Shown in pieces: positions 34,792 through 48,787 of a stretch of DNA of 64,000 nt. How positions within the stretch are numbered: the stretch's first letter is position 1; every line of letters begins with the position of its first letter. A program made the translations under genes and the position numbers. Source of the DNA: Tetradesmus obliquus (lineage: Eukaryota > Chlorophyta > Chlorophyceae > Sphaeropleales > Scenedesmaceae); contig CP126197.1 of NCBI GenBank assembly GCA_030272155.1, positions 2,963,501 through 3,027,500 of the forward strand. Direction: 5' to 3'. Under the pieces are notes generated by a model, which saw nothing but the letters and a program-made list of their open reading frames with translations, had not been told where the DNA came from and did no database searches.

Positions 34792-36731
34792 GTGGTGGTG
34801 GCGGCTGCTGCTGTCAAAGCCCAGGAGTTCCCACAGCCACTGCCACCACCCTTGTGTTGCTGGGCGCTGCTCCCCCTCTGCTTGCAGCTGCAGCAGCTCC
34901 TGCTGCTCCTCCTCCCAGCCGTCTGCCTGCAGCTGCTGCAGCTGCTGCAGCTGCTGCTGCAGCTGGGCCTGCTGTAAGCGCCGACCACTACTGCTGCTGC
35001 CTTCAGAGACATCATAGGCTGCCCCAGGCAGCGGCTGTGAGCTCTGTATACTGTTGCTGCTGCTTTGGCTCATCCAGGCTGGTTGCTGGCCCCCTCCCAT
35101 ATCAGGTGGAGACCCACCATCCCCACCTGCTGCTGCTCCTGCATTGTCACCGCTACCTCCGCCCGCTGACCCGTTCTGTGGTGCTGAACCGTTGGCTGCC
35201 GCACTTGCATTTGCTGCTGCTGCGTCTGCTGCTGCCGCCCGCATTGCAGCAATGACGGCTGCTGCTGGCGAGGCTGCAGGTTGCGGGTTGTCTTCGCTGA
35301 CAGTGACGCCGTTATCATTTTGGGTGTCACCGGTGTAACCAGCAAGGAACTCCTCCTGGGTCAGCACTGAAAAACGATTGATTCCAAACTGCAGACAAGG
35401 GACATGGCAACAAACTACTTGAGCTTTGCAGGAAAGTTACTGTTGCAGTTGCTGGAGAGGCTGGAGAAGCAGCGAGCTGTAAAGCCGGTGGGTCCCACAG
35501 GCAACACCAGCAGCTGTATGCCTGCCGCCATGGCTGTTCCAACCTGCCTGCAGATGGTCTTGCAGGTGACGTGGCACCAACTGCAACCAGTCGGGCAGCG
35601 CTACATGCCATATCATGGTGGGTGGATGAGGCTTGTTAGTAGCCAGTCTGTTCTGTAATTTTGCTTTTCAAAAGAACAGCAAGTCGAACAGCTTCTTGTT
35701 GTACTCACCGCCACCTCAGGCCCTCCCAGCTCACTCAGCTTCGTCTGGACATGTGAATGAGCATAATGTTGCATTGTGCTATGCAAGCGTGTTTGCTGCG
35801 ACCATTTACATCGTGACCTGTATCTCCGCGGCACTCACCGCCACCTCAGGCCCTCCCAGCTCACTCCAGCTTTGTCTAGAAATCTGACTGAGCATGATGT
35901 TGCATTGTGCTGTGCAAAGCACAAGTGTGTATCCCTCAACACTATACATTGTGACTTGTAGCGCTGTGGCACTCACCGCCACCTCAGGCCCTGCCAGCTC
36001 ATTCAGCTGCTTCGCCAGCGCCAAGTTGTAGTCAAAGATGCTGCGCCTGTATGCTGCCTCGGTTGCATTGTCATAAGTGACGTTGTAACGCACCAGCCAG
36101 TTCCGCCAGGCAATGTCTGGGTACTTGGATGCGTATGTGGTGCGGTTCCTGCAAAAAACATAAACAGCAGCTGGTCACGCGGCAGCTCAGGCTATTCAGG
36201 AATGGTATCTGCTTGTACTATGCCTATAGTAGAAAAGCACAATGCTTAAAGCAATGCAAAGGTTGTTGTGACTGAACGTTGGTGTGTAGCATAAGGAGCA
36301 TCCCACAGTGACACCGCTGGTCACTGATGCAGTCACCAGGGGTCCTGTGGTTTGCTGTGATCATGTGTGCTGGATTGAATGCCGCAATCTTGCGTTTGGT
36401 AATGACAATATGCGTTGTTTGAGTCTCAAGCAACCATGCTGAAGCAGACCCACCTTTCCGCAAGCACTGCCCTGAAAATGCGCTGGGTCTCTACTGCTTT
36501 GTCCAAATCCGAAAAGCCCGCTGGCCATGTGCCTCCGTTATCGATCCACGGGCGTCCTAGTTGCTGCAGACTCCGCCTATGGCCATGGCTGTGAGCTGAA
36601 GAGTGTGGCGGGGCCCGGCTACCTTCGCCTCCGTGCGCAGGCACTGCTGGGTCCGCAAAGAACCCAATGAGCAAGAGAAGCACGATCAAAATCTTTTGAC
36701 CGTCAGCAATCATCGCTATGGGTGTGAGCAT
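33327..36731 (-). CDS. papain-fold (C1A) protein with catalytic Cys replaced by Ser
   Basis: Secreted or vacuolar C1A-family protein, 711 residues. Exons, minus strand: 36454-36731, 35977-36148, 34471-35388, 33327-34094; phases join. The signal peptide has core LIVLLLLIGFFA; the start may be the ATG at 36731 or 36713. An I29 propeptide follows (WLVRYNVTYDN, RRSIFDYNLALAKQL, then FGINRFSVLTQEEFLAGYTG across a junction). Residues about 175-370 are an Ala/Ser/Gln/His-rich insertion between propeptide and enzyme. The mature domain begins near AVDWLRVGAV. The active-site box reads NCSNSFAF where papain has SCGSCWAF, so catalytic Cys25 aligns with Ser (about residue 433). DISEQQLMEC, ANHAMLLVGY (His about 581) and YWMLKNSWG (Asn about 618) are conserved. 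Ser at this place is known in silicateins and SERA proteins; peptidase activity cannot be assumed. Usual length is about 350. Intron 2 contains tandem copies of the exon 2 end. Confidence 0.88.
34095..34178 (-). repeat. (CTC)n(CTG)n tract at a splice acceptor
   Basis: On the plus strand this is a CAG run (34102-34149) followed by a GAG run (34150-34177). In transcript sense it is CUC/CUG repeats ending in UUCACAG directly before the exon 34094-33327, so the repeat forms the pyrimidine tract. Confidence 0.85.
35703..36010 (-). repeat. triplicated exon-end/donor unit in the papain-like gene
   Basis: The end of exon 2 (coding LNELAGPEVA) with its GTGAGTGCC donor at 35977 recurs downstream at 35833 and 35703, coding SELGGPEVAVSA-like peptides. 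Units are 138 and 130 bp and include the adjoining intron sequence. The real exon is the copy whose reading frame is continuous with the propeptide. Confidence 0.9.
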
Positions 36732-37140
36732 GAGTCCATCATGCACACTAGCATGCAATCAGCACGTCGGTAACACGATTAAATCGTCAAGAACAGCTCA
36801 TTCCGTACAAATGTAAGCTTTGCAGCATCATGCTGGCCCTGTGACGGTCACGCCAACACACAAGGAACATGCACCGAACACAAGCCATGTTAGTAGCTGA
36901 ATTGCTTTGCTGTACAGTATGCCGATGACAGGAACACTCAAAGCAGCACTTAATAGCAGTCAAAACACCCAGACACCGCTGCTCGACATGTGCTGGCCGC
37001 AGGCGCTGTTTCAACAGCCTGCCTGGCAGGAACCACCACTGGCAACACCGCTGGTGACCAGCACGCACAAAACGCACATGCACTCTCTCTTTGGCCCATC
37101 CAATTTTCTAACAGGAGAACCATAACCTTGCTACACTACA
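36732..37140. other. intergenic region
   Basis: Lies between the papain-like gene start and the ELP5 stop, both on minus. It is expected to hold the former's promoter and the latter's 3' UTR. No gene or clear signal seen. Confidence 0.4.
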
Positions 37141-39309
37141 CTAGATGTCCAGGTCATCATCTGGGTCTTCATCAGAGTCATGCTCCTCCTCACTGTCCCG
37201 CACATACAGGATATGCCCCAGCCTGCCGCTGCCAGCGCCATCATCCACGCCAGGCCCAAAGCCGCCAGCAGCAGGCGGCAGGTACTGCCGGGCATCCTCT
37301 GCTGTGTATGTTTTGCTGGCGCCCTGGTGCACGTACGGCAGCTGCACCGCCGCCCGCGCGGCGCGCTCCTGCAAGCAGGCGGTAAAGTTTGTGTGCACAA
37401 AAACGTATGTTGGCTGCGTTGCTGGAGCAGCATCTGCTGCATCCATGTCGCATGTTTGTCATCACATGCTGCACGAGCCAGATGCTGAGGGGCTGCCGCT
37501 GACAAGCTTTCCTTGCAACACGGCTTGGAGCTTCAACAAGCCACCATCCCAGTTGCTGCCACAGCACGCAGTGTTATTGCCACAAAGAGCTACGCTGCTT
37601 AGCCAGCACACGCCAACAACGCTAGCTGTTAACCGATTTCTCAACCCACCTGCTCAGACACTTCCAGCCGCATGCTTCTGCTAATCTTCTGTGCCAGCTC
37701 ATCACCAGCAGCAGCAGCAGCGCCAGCTGCTGCAGCAACCGCACCACCTGCTGCTGGTGCAGCCTGCACAGCATCCCCCGCCTGTTGCTGCCGCTGCTGC
37801 TGCTTCTGCTGCCGCTGCTGCTGCTGCTGCTGCTGCTGCTGCACCAGCGAGCTCTCCACGAGCAGCTTGGCATCAACTGCTGCTCCCTCAGGAGCCGCAA
37901 ACACCTGCACTCCACCATCAGGCAGCAGCGCATACAGCTGCTGCTCGACTTTCAGCCGCCCTACACGCGCTCGCTTGCTGCTGGCTGTTATCTGGCCGTG
38001 GCAGCTGTGGCCGGTTGCTTTGGTGATGAGCTCTTGCTGCAGGCCTTGCAGGGGGTGCAGCTGTAACACCATGCTGCTGAGGGTCTGTAGCGCAGACATG
38101 ACCTGCGGTGTATGGAGGTCCTGCAGGACGCAAAAAATAGGTTTGCAGGATCAGCTGACGTGCTTTAGTCAGGAATGGTGGGCATTCCTGGTGCGGCATT
38201 GCTCTGCATGACATTGCGCATCATGGTATGCAGAACCGTGTGATGCTGCTCTAAACACCATGTGGTGCATGGTGTGCGGCCGAACAGAGACAGCAGACCC
38301 AACCGACAGCCAGACGACCTGCAAGCACGGCAGGCAAGCTGGTGTCCCATGCTGCAGCAAGTCGGTGCTCGCATGGTGTTTGAAGAGCTCTACAGTGCTG
38401 CGCTGTGGCAACAATTTCAGGCACACCCATTGTCAAGCACAGTTGCCAAGCGAAGCTTCTGCGGAGCTTGTCGCACCTGGTGCACTGACAGCAGCATGCT
38501 AGACACGTGGCTGCAGCTTTTCAAAGCCAGCAGCACCTGAATGACCTGCAGTCAACCGGGTCAAACACATGTATGAGCATAGTGACGCTGTGCAGGGGGA
38601 CAGGCGTGTGGCAGCAAATGTGCATGCAAAGCACATGTATGACTACCTGGCTGTAACTGCTTGAACACTGTGATGCGTTGTCACTGCTTGGCCAAACTCA
38701 AGTGCATGCCAAATACACTCTAGGCACAATCAATCAGTGCACACTTTTACAAAATTCCTTAATGACCTGCCATGCACAGCTGGGATTGCGTACCTGCATC
38801 ACTGGGTGTCGCATGAGCAATGTGCTCAGGCCTGCAACGACCAGGCAGCAGCTGCCATTGTCTCCTACACCAGCAGCAGCGCTCCAAGCTGCTGCATCTG
38901 CCTGAGCCAGCTGCTGCAGCGCATTCAAATCCTGCCACTGCACCTGCTCTGATAAGCTACTGCTGCAGGACAGCCAGCCTGCTGGGTCTGTGAACAAGTC
39001 GCTGACAGAGTGCACTCCTGCTGCTTGCAGCTCTGATGGCGGCATGTCTACCGCCACAGCGTGCACACGCTGTGCTTGACTGCGGCCTTCGGAAACAGCA
39101 GCGGCTAAATATTTTACAACCTGCGTCCGAGCCGCGCTGGGTGAGGCTTGCAGTCAAACGCTGGCCCTGGTGTGCACAAGTTTGAACGGCGATCCCACCT
39201 GATCGAACACCGCCGATCCTCCTTGGACGTCAGCATCATCAACTATAAGTACTACGCTTGCAGCAGTGTCGACTCGGCCATCCCTTAGACAACGTATACA
39301 GGCGTCCAT
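37141..39309 (-). CDS. ELP5: Elongator complex subunit 5
   Basis: Subunit of the Elp4-5-6 subcomplex of Elongator, required for wobble-uridine modification of tRNA. 416 residues. Exons, minus strand: 39199-39309, 38794-39120, 38477-38545, 37650-38120, 37141-37413; phases join exactly. N-terminus MDACIRCLRDGRVDTAASVV resembles plant ELP5 (R-x-LRDG). Then KYLAAAVSEGRSQAQRVHAV, CCLVVAGLSTLLM, SSMLLSVHQDLHTPQV (conserved H-x-DLH) and QLPYVHQGASKTYTAEDA. The C-terminus has the diagnostic acidic end DSDEDPDDDLDI. A Gln/Ala-rich insertion occupies about residues 255-320, with a CTG/CAG tract at about 37810-37842. The ATG at 39309 lies only 284 nt from the stop of the upstream NSE2 gene on the same strand. 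Confidence 0.93.
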
Positions 39310-39352
39310 GGAGTGCTACTGCTGCTACTGCTGGAGCAGGCAGAAAGACAGT

Positions 39353-39357
39353 TTACA
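39353..39357 (-). terminator. candidate TGTAA polyadenylation signal of NSE2
   Basis: Minus-strand TGTAA, 236 nt past the NSE2 stop (39593) and only about 44 nt before the ELP5 ATG. If it is used, the NSE2 3' UTR abuts or overlaps the ELP5 5' UTR. Confidence 0.4.
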
Positions 39358-39592
39358 CAAGAACAAGCCTCTACACCTGAACGCAACCAATCGCAAAACT
39401 CACACACACAAGGCTCACGCACAGCAAGCTCAGCATTATGGCAAACATGCTGTGCCCTGCTCCAAGCATCAATGCACACCCCGCATAACATGTGACATGT
39501 ATGACGCTGCGTCATTGACCCACACAACTGTACAAGGAGCATCCTCGGCACCCTCCCCCATTCTAGACCCCCCCAAAAGCCACACAGCCGCC

Positions 39593-40340
39593 TTATATGT
39601 CCAGCACCCTGCCTCCAGCTGCACGTGGCGCCTGCGTCTGCGTCTGCTGCCCAGCGCCCGGGTGCCGCTGCCTGTGCTTCTGCATGCGCAGCACTCTCCT
39701 GCAAGGCTTCAGGTCACTGAGCTGGATCCAGTGAGAGGCACCAGCCACAGGGCACTCTATCCGGCCGTGGTTGCGCCGTATGTTGTCCTTGATGGCTGCT
39801 GCTTCGTAGACAAAGCCCTTGTGGTCCTCGACTGGCTCCTGCAGGTCGATCAGCTGCATCAGCAGTGGAATGAAGCAGCGAGCACAGCACAGTCAGACAG
39901 ATGCACACAGCACCTCATGCAAATGCACACCAACGCGATGGTTGGTTGTCATCGCATGGTTGCAAAGCCCAGCAACACCCAGCGAACTACACATACAGCT
40001 TGTGAGAGCTTTCAAAATGTGATATCTGCTGGAGCACACCGTCAGTTCAAACGTCGTGCATTCCATTAATGCAGGAAGCACTGACAATACTGCAACTGGT
40101 ACTACCAAAGCTGCCGCAAGCATGGCCGGCTTGAACATGTAACAGGCACCCCACAACCCAAGGCCATGCCACACACCAGCTTCATTGTGTATGGGCACTT
40201 TTCGTTCTTCTCAGCGCCGCCTACAACCACCAGCTCCTCATCCTCATCCAGCTCCTCGTCATTGCCTGCTGCTGCACCGCTCAGGCCCGTGATGTTGTCA
40301 AAATCAGCAACATCCTCGTCACGCTCAGGGTGCGCACTGA

Positions 40341-40389
<49 letters not shown>

Positions 40390-42514
40390 CAAGGAAGGTC
40401 AGCCAAAGCAGAGGGGGCAGGCGTCCAAGGATTGGATGTGGCGGTGTGTGACGTCCTTCGCCAGCTCACAGAATGCTGCGCTTAGGGTTTGGTAATGTGG
40501 TAATGTGGTAATGTTCCCACCAACTCTGCTTGAGGAACTGCTGCTGGCACAGCTGCTGCTAGCTGGGCTGCTCCCACCCCAGCGGCTTTCAGATGATCTT
40601 TTGCCTTGCCCTCCCGAGCTGCTTGCTGTCCCAGCATCCCAACAGCATCTAAGCCTTCCGGCCAGTCCGTGTACATGCAATAGCAGCACCCAAAAAGCCA
40701 GGCCGCTGCACGCCACTCTGCAGTTGCCTGGTCTGATTGCAGATGGCCTAACCATATTCATACAATGTGACGGTGAGCAAATATATATTGGATCGACACG
40801 TCATATGTGCCACTCACTCTCGCGGCGCCTCATCCATTGCCTCCTGCACCATCTGCTCAAAGTTGCTCTTCTCCAGTGTGGGCGCGTACTGCCCAGCCAC
40901 CACCTGCAGCGCTGTGCGGTGCGCCTGCACCTGCTGCTGCGCCTCCACCAGCTGCAGCAGCTGCTGCCGCAGCTTCTTCAGCTGCAGGATTTGGGCACGA
41001 GACAAGAGAGTATACGAGACAAGGTTGCTCGTACCATAAGCTGACACTGTGTGGCTGACGGGTAGTGTTATGGGGTGTAAAGGTGAGTCCGGGTCCCTGG
41101 GGTCCGTCATTAGTTGAAGCAAGGGACATCTTGCATGTGACAAGGTGCACTAGAGCTGCTGCCACTAGGGGTAGGCGCTACTGTGGGAAAGCAAGGGGCT
41201 GTACTGCACACGCACAGGTGTTGCTTGTTTGACAAGGCAACAGCTGCGAAGTGCCTGGCACAAGCAAGAGCTGCACTTTTGGGGTGGAGTTGCCTCCACC
41301 AGCTGCAGCAGCTGCTGCCGCAGCTTCTTCAGCTGCAGGGCGTGGCAAAAGAGGAAGTTGTGTTAGCTGGCATAATGTTTGGGTGGAGTTGCCTCCACCA
41401 GCTGCAGCAGTGCTGCCGCAGCTTCTTCAGCTGCAGGGTGTGGCAAAAGAGGAATTTGTGTTAGCTGGCATGGTGTTGAGGATGAGTTGCCTCCACCAGT
41501 TGCAGCAGTGCTGCCGCAGCTTCTTCAGCTGCAGGATGTGGCAAAAGAGGAATTTGTGTTAGCTGGCATGGTGTTGAGGATGAGTTGCCTCCACCAGTTG
41601 CAGCAGCTGCTGCCGCAGCTTCTTCAGCTGCAGGATTACGCAAAAGGAAATGGTTGTGTTTGCTGGCATGATGTTGAGGTGAGTTTGCCTCCACCAGCTG
41701 CAGCTGCTGCTGACACAGATTCTTAAGCTGCAGGGTGTGGCAATATGTGGAAACCTGGTATCAGCCCACGCCGCGTAGGTGATGGGCAGTGTTACTGGAT
41801 GTGTGGCGACAAAGGGCACCTCAGGTGGCTCACAGGTTGAGGCAAGGGCATCTTGCATGTATTTTAAGGATGAACTGGAACAGCTGCTGCCAGGGTAGGC
41901 ACTGCTGTGTGTGTGTGGGGGGGGGGAGACGCTGTATGCAGATGCAGGGGTGTTGCTTGTTGGTGAGAACAACAGCTGTCAAGTGTCTGGCACAAGCAAG
42001 AGCTGCACTGAATGTCACACCCGCAGACATTCACACTGCAGGCCCACGTGATTGCCAGATGTTCCATACGGCAGACAAGCAAGGCAAAATCACCTTTTCA
42101 TCATCATGCTCATCTACATACAGTGCTGCTGCTTCTAGGACCGCTTCCTTGCAAGTCTTGATGTTCTGCAGGACACAGCAGGACAACAATCACACCGCAG
42201 CTTGCAGGCTTCCAACACCGCATGACGGTCTGTGGGCACATATACGTGGCGTGAGAGCGTCTAAGGCTGCAGTTGCACCTGATGTAGTTTGACTGCATCA
42301 TGCAGCAGGACACACACAGCACATCACAGCATGCTGCCCAAGCTGCACCTGGCACAATCACACTGGGCTGCGGCAAGCACGTTGCAGGCTTGACTTCCGT
42401 AAATCTCACCTCTAGAAAGCCCACATCTCGCTGCTGCATGCCCTGGAAGTATGATGTGACCGAGGCAGGATTCAAGTGCACTGCCACGTCCTGTGTGCCT
42501 GGCATTTGACTCAT
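39593..42514 (-). CDS. NSE2: SUMO E3 ligase NSE2/MMS21 of the SMC5/6 complex, degenerate SP-RING
   Basis: 253 residues. Exons, minus strand: 42410-42514, 42094-42165, 40818-40981, 40177-40336, 39593-39853; phases join. N-terminal helices bind SMC5 in this family: YFQGMQQRDVGFLE, CKEAVLEAAALYVDEHDDEK, LKKLRQQLLQLVEAQQQ and FEQMVQEAMDEAPR. An acidic linker precedes the zf-Nse domain (about 155-220): KCPYTM, LIDLQEPVEDHKGFVYEAAA, ECPVAGASHWIQLSDLKP. The order and spacing match human NSMCE2. However the Cys-x-His pair (CGHTYE) is KGFVYE and the last Cys (GCSH) is Ala, so only one of four expected zinc ligands remains. The fold may be zinc-free, like a U-box. Role: SUMO ligation in DNA repair, if still active. 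The 41-42 kb intron carries five copies of the exon 3 acceptor region. The NSE2 assignment is firm; activity is uncertain. Confidence 0.85.
40337..40388 (-). repeat. CTG tract at a splice acceptor of NSE2
   Basis: In transcript sense, about 15 CUG units followed by CCUCAG directly precede the exon starting at 40336. Confidence 0.85.
41283..41735 (-). repeat. NSE2: five tandem copies of the NSE2 exon 3 acceptor region
   Basis: Units of 97-100 bp at about 41283, 41382, 41480, 41578 and 41678 each contain, in transcript sense, a GCAG acceptor plus the first ~45 nt of exon 3 (coding LKKLRQQLLQLVEA in the intact copy). Each continues into a common intron-like tail (GCCAGCTAACACAA). The intact exon is downstream at 40818-40981. 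Larger flanking segments (about 41045-41285 and 41755-42010) also resemble each other, so an older ~700-bp duplication probably preceded the small units. Confidence 0.9.
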
Positions 42515-44296
42515 GGCTGCTTCTCAGTGACGAAAACCTAGCTATTAGCCCAAAAATAAAGATCAGGGTGTCTCTCGGGGGCTGGCTGAACTCTCGGCAC
42601 AGGAACGATGTTGCCCACTGCTGCTGCTGCCTAGTTCAAAAATACAAGAAGTAAAAGCAGCCCGACAGAACATGAAAAGACGGTTAAGGTTGCCGTTGTT
42701 GCCTTCAACCTGTAATGCAGGTCACTAGTGAGTCCAGGTTTGGATTTGTCACTTTGTAAATTATACGCCAGCACAGGCAGAGGGCAGCAGTGTGAGCACA
42801 GGGCAGCAGTGTGAGATGCATCAATGTGAGAGCGCTGGACAGCTGATGCCGACGGTCACTGGCAGAATGCGGTTCATTAAATTGCGAATGAGCAACACAC
42901 ACTGGGGTGTGCCTTGTTTGCAGTGAGTGCCCTGCAGTGCAACTGCAGTGGAGGTAGGAGGTCCCGGGCCTCGGGCTGAGGCCCTGCAAGCACCGCCAGT
43001 CCTGCAAGCGGCTTGCCTGGCAGGCACGTGGTCAGGCTGAGCCCTGGTGCTGCTGTGATCGCGCTGCTCTACCGTGCACCTCAATTCGTTCAGGCGACAA
43101 CTGGGTAGCGCAGGAACCAGGTGCAGCACAAGCACGGGAGGCAACGATACTCTCAATGCCATGCCGGTCACTGAGTGCTTGTAGATGAGTCACTTGGAAA
43201 GTTATCAAGTTACAGACGTCACCACCATGAACCAATCGTGAACCGCTGCTTGACAGTGCAAAATTCTTACAAATGCACTGCTTGTATCATCGTAACAATC
43301 GTCCAAATGCGGCAGACACTCATGATGCCATCATGTAAGCGGCTTACAACCGAATATGTCATAGTCTGCTGCGACACAGCAGACATCACTCTCGTAACGG
43401 CAAGTTCCTGCCTTGACTGGGTGATGCACGCCGTAGACAACAGCCATACCGCATATATTTTCAACTCAGATGCTGCAAGCCGGCGTGTCTGACAACTTGT
43501 CACTACCTGAACCAGTCAGCATCACTGCATGCACATGGCATGAGGTGCACTCACTCATGAATGATCATGCTGTGGTGGCATGATACTTGGGGCCCAAACA
43601 ACAAGATGCTACGACTAAGCACTGTACAGCATATACAACTATGGTACACCGAAAACAAGGGAAGTGCGCACATTCCTTTCTGGGCAAATGGCAGGGTTTG
43701 CATGCCACCTATGCATATTGGTGAACGGGGTTGACAGCTGCTCAGCCCTTGTCTGTTTCACGGACCTCCCCACCACCATCTGAACGTAACTCTCTTGCCC
43801 ACAGCCACCAGTACAAGGCCAGGGGTTATCAGCCTGATAACCCAAATATCCAACCGCTCCACACAGCACACTGCTATTCAATACAACACTATCAGAGGCT
43901 GGTGCATCAAGAGGTGATGACAGCCTCAGTGATGCAGGACAACACGCGTGCATTGACATGCATTAGCACTGCAGCCATCTACTGCAGTGACACATGACAG
44001 CTGTTGCACACAAACCACCCAACACGCACGCAAACAGCTACCAGGCAGAATCGCATGAAATTAACAAGCCATCATATATTTCAGAAGCTAAACCACCCTC
44101 TCACAGCAACCTTGATGCTCAAGGCTGCTGTACTCTGCAACTTTATGGCGCTGTCCTGCACAAGTGCAACTCCTATCCTATCCATGTGCAACTCCACCTC
44201 AAGCACGGCTGCGCCTACAGGGCTGCTGCAGCTGCACCACTGCACAACAGACCGTCTGCGGCACACTGCCAACCCGCTGCTCGGCCTTCCTGCTGC
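42515..44296. other. 1.8-kb intergenic region
   Basis: Lies between the NSE2 ATG and the HSP70 stop, both on minus. It contains the NSE2 promoter and the HSP70 3' UTR. Minus-strand TGTAA motifs occur near 43267 and 43346. A duplicated GAGGGCAGCAGTGTGAG-type 18-20-bp unit lies at 42779-42815. No gene supported. Confidence 0.4.

Positions 44297-48787
<4,491 letters not shown>

Noticed and set aside
34683-35255. Plus-strand Ala/Cys/Pro-rich open frame of 190 codons
   Set aside because: It is antisense to the low-complexity exon of the papain-like gene (34471-35388), which is anchored by propeptide and catalytic-domain homology.
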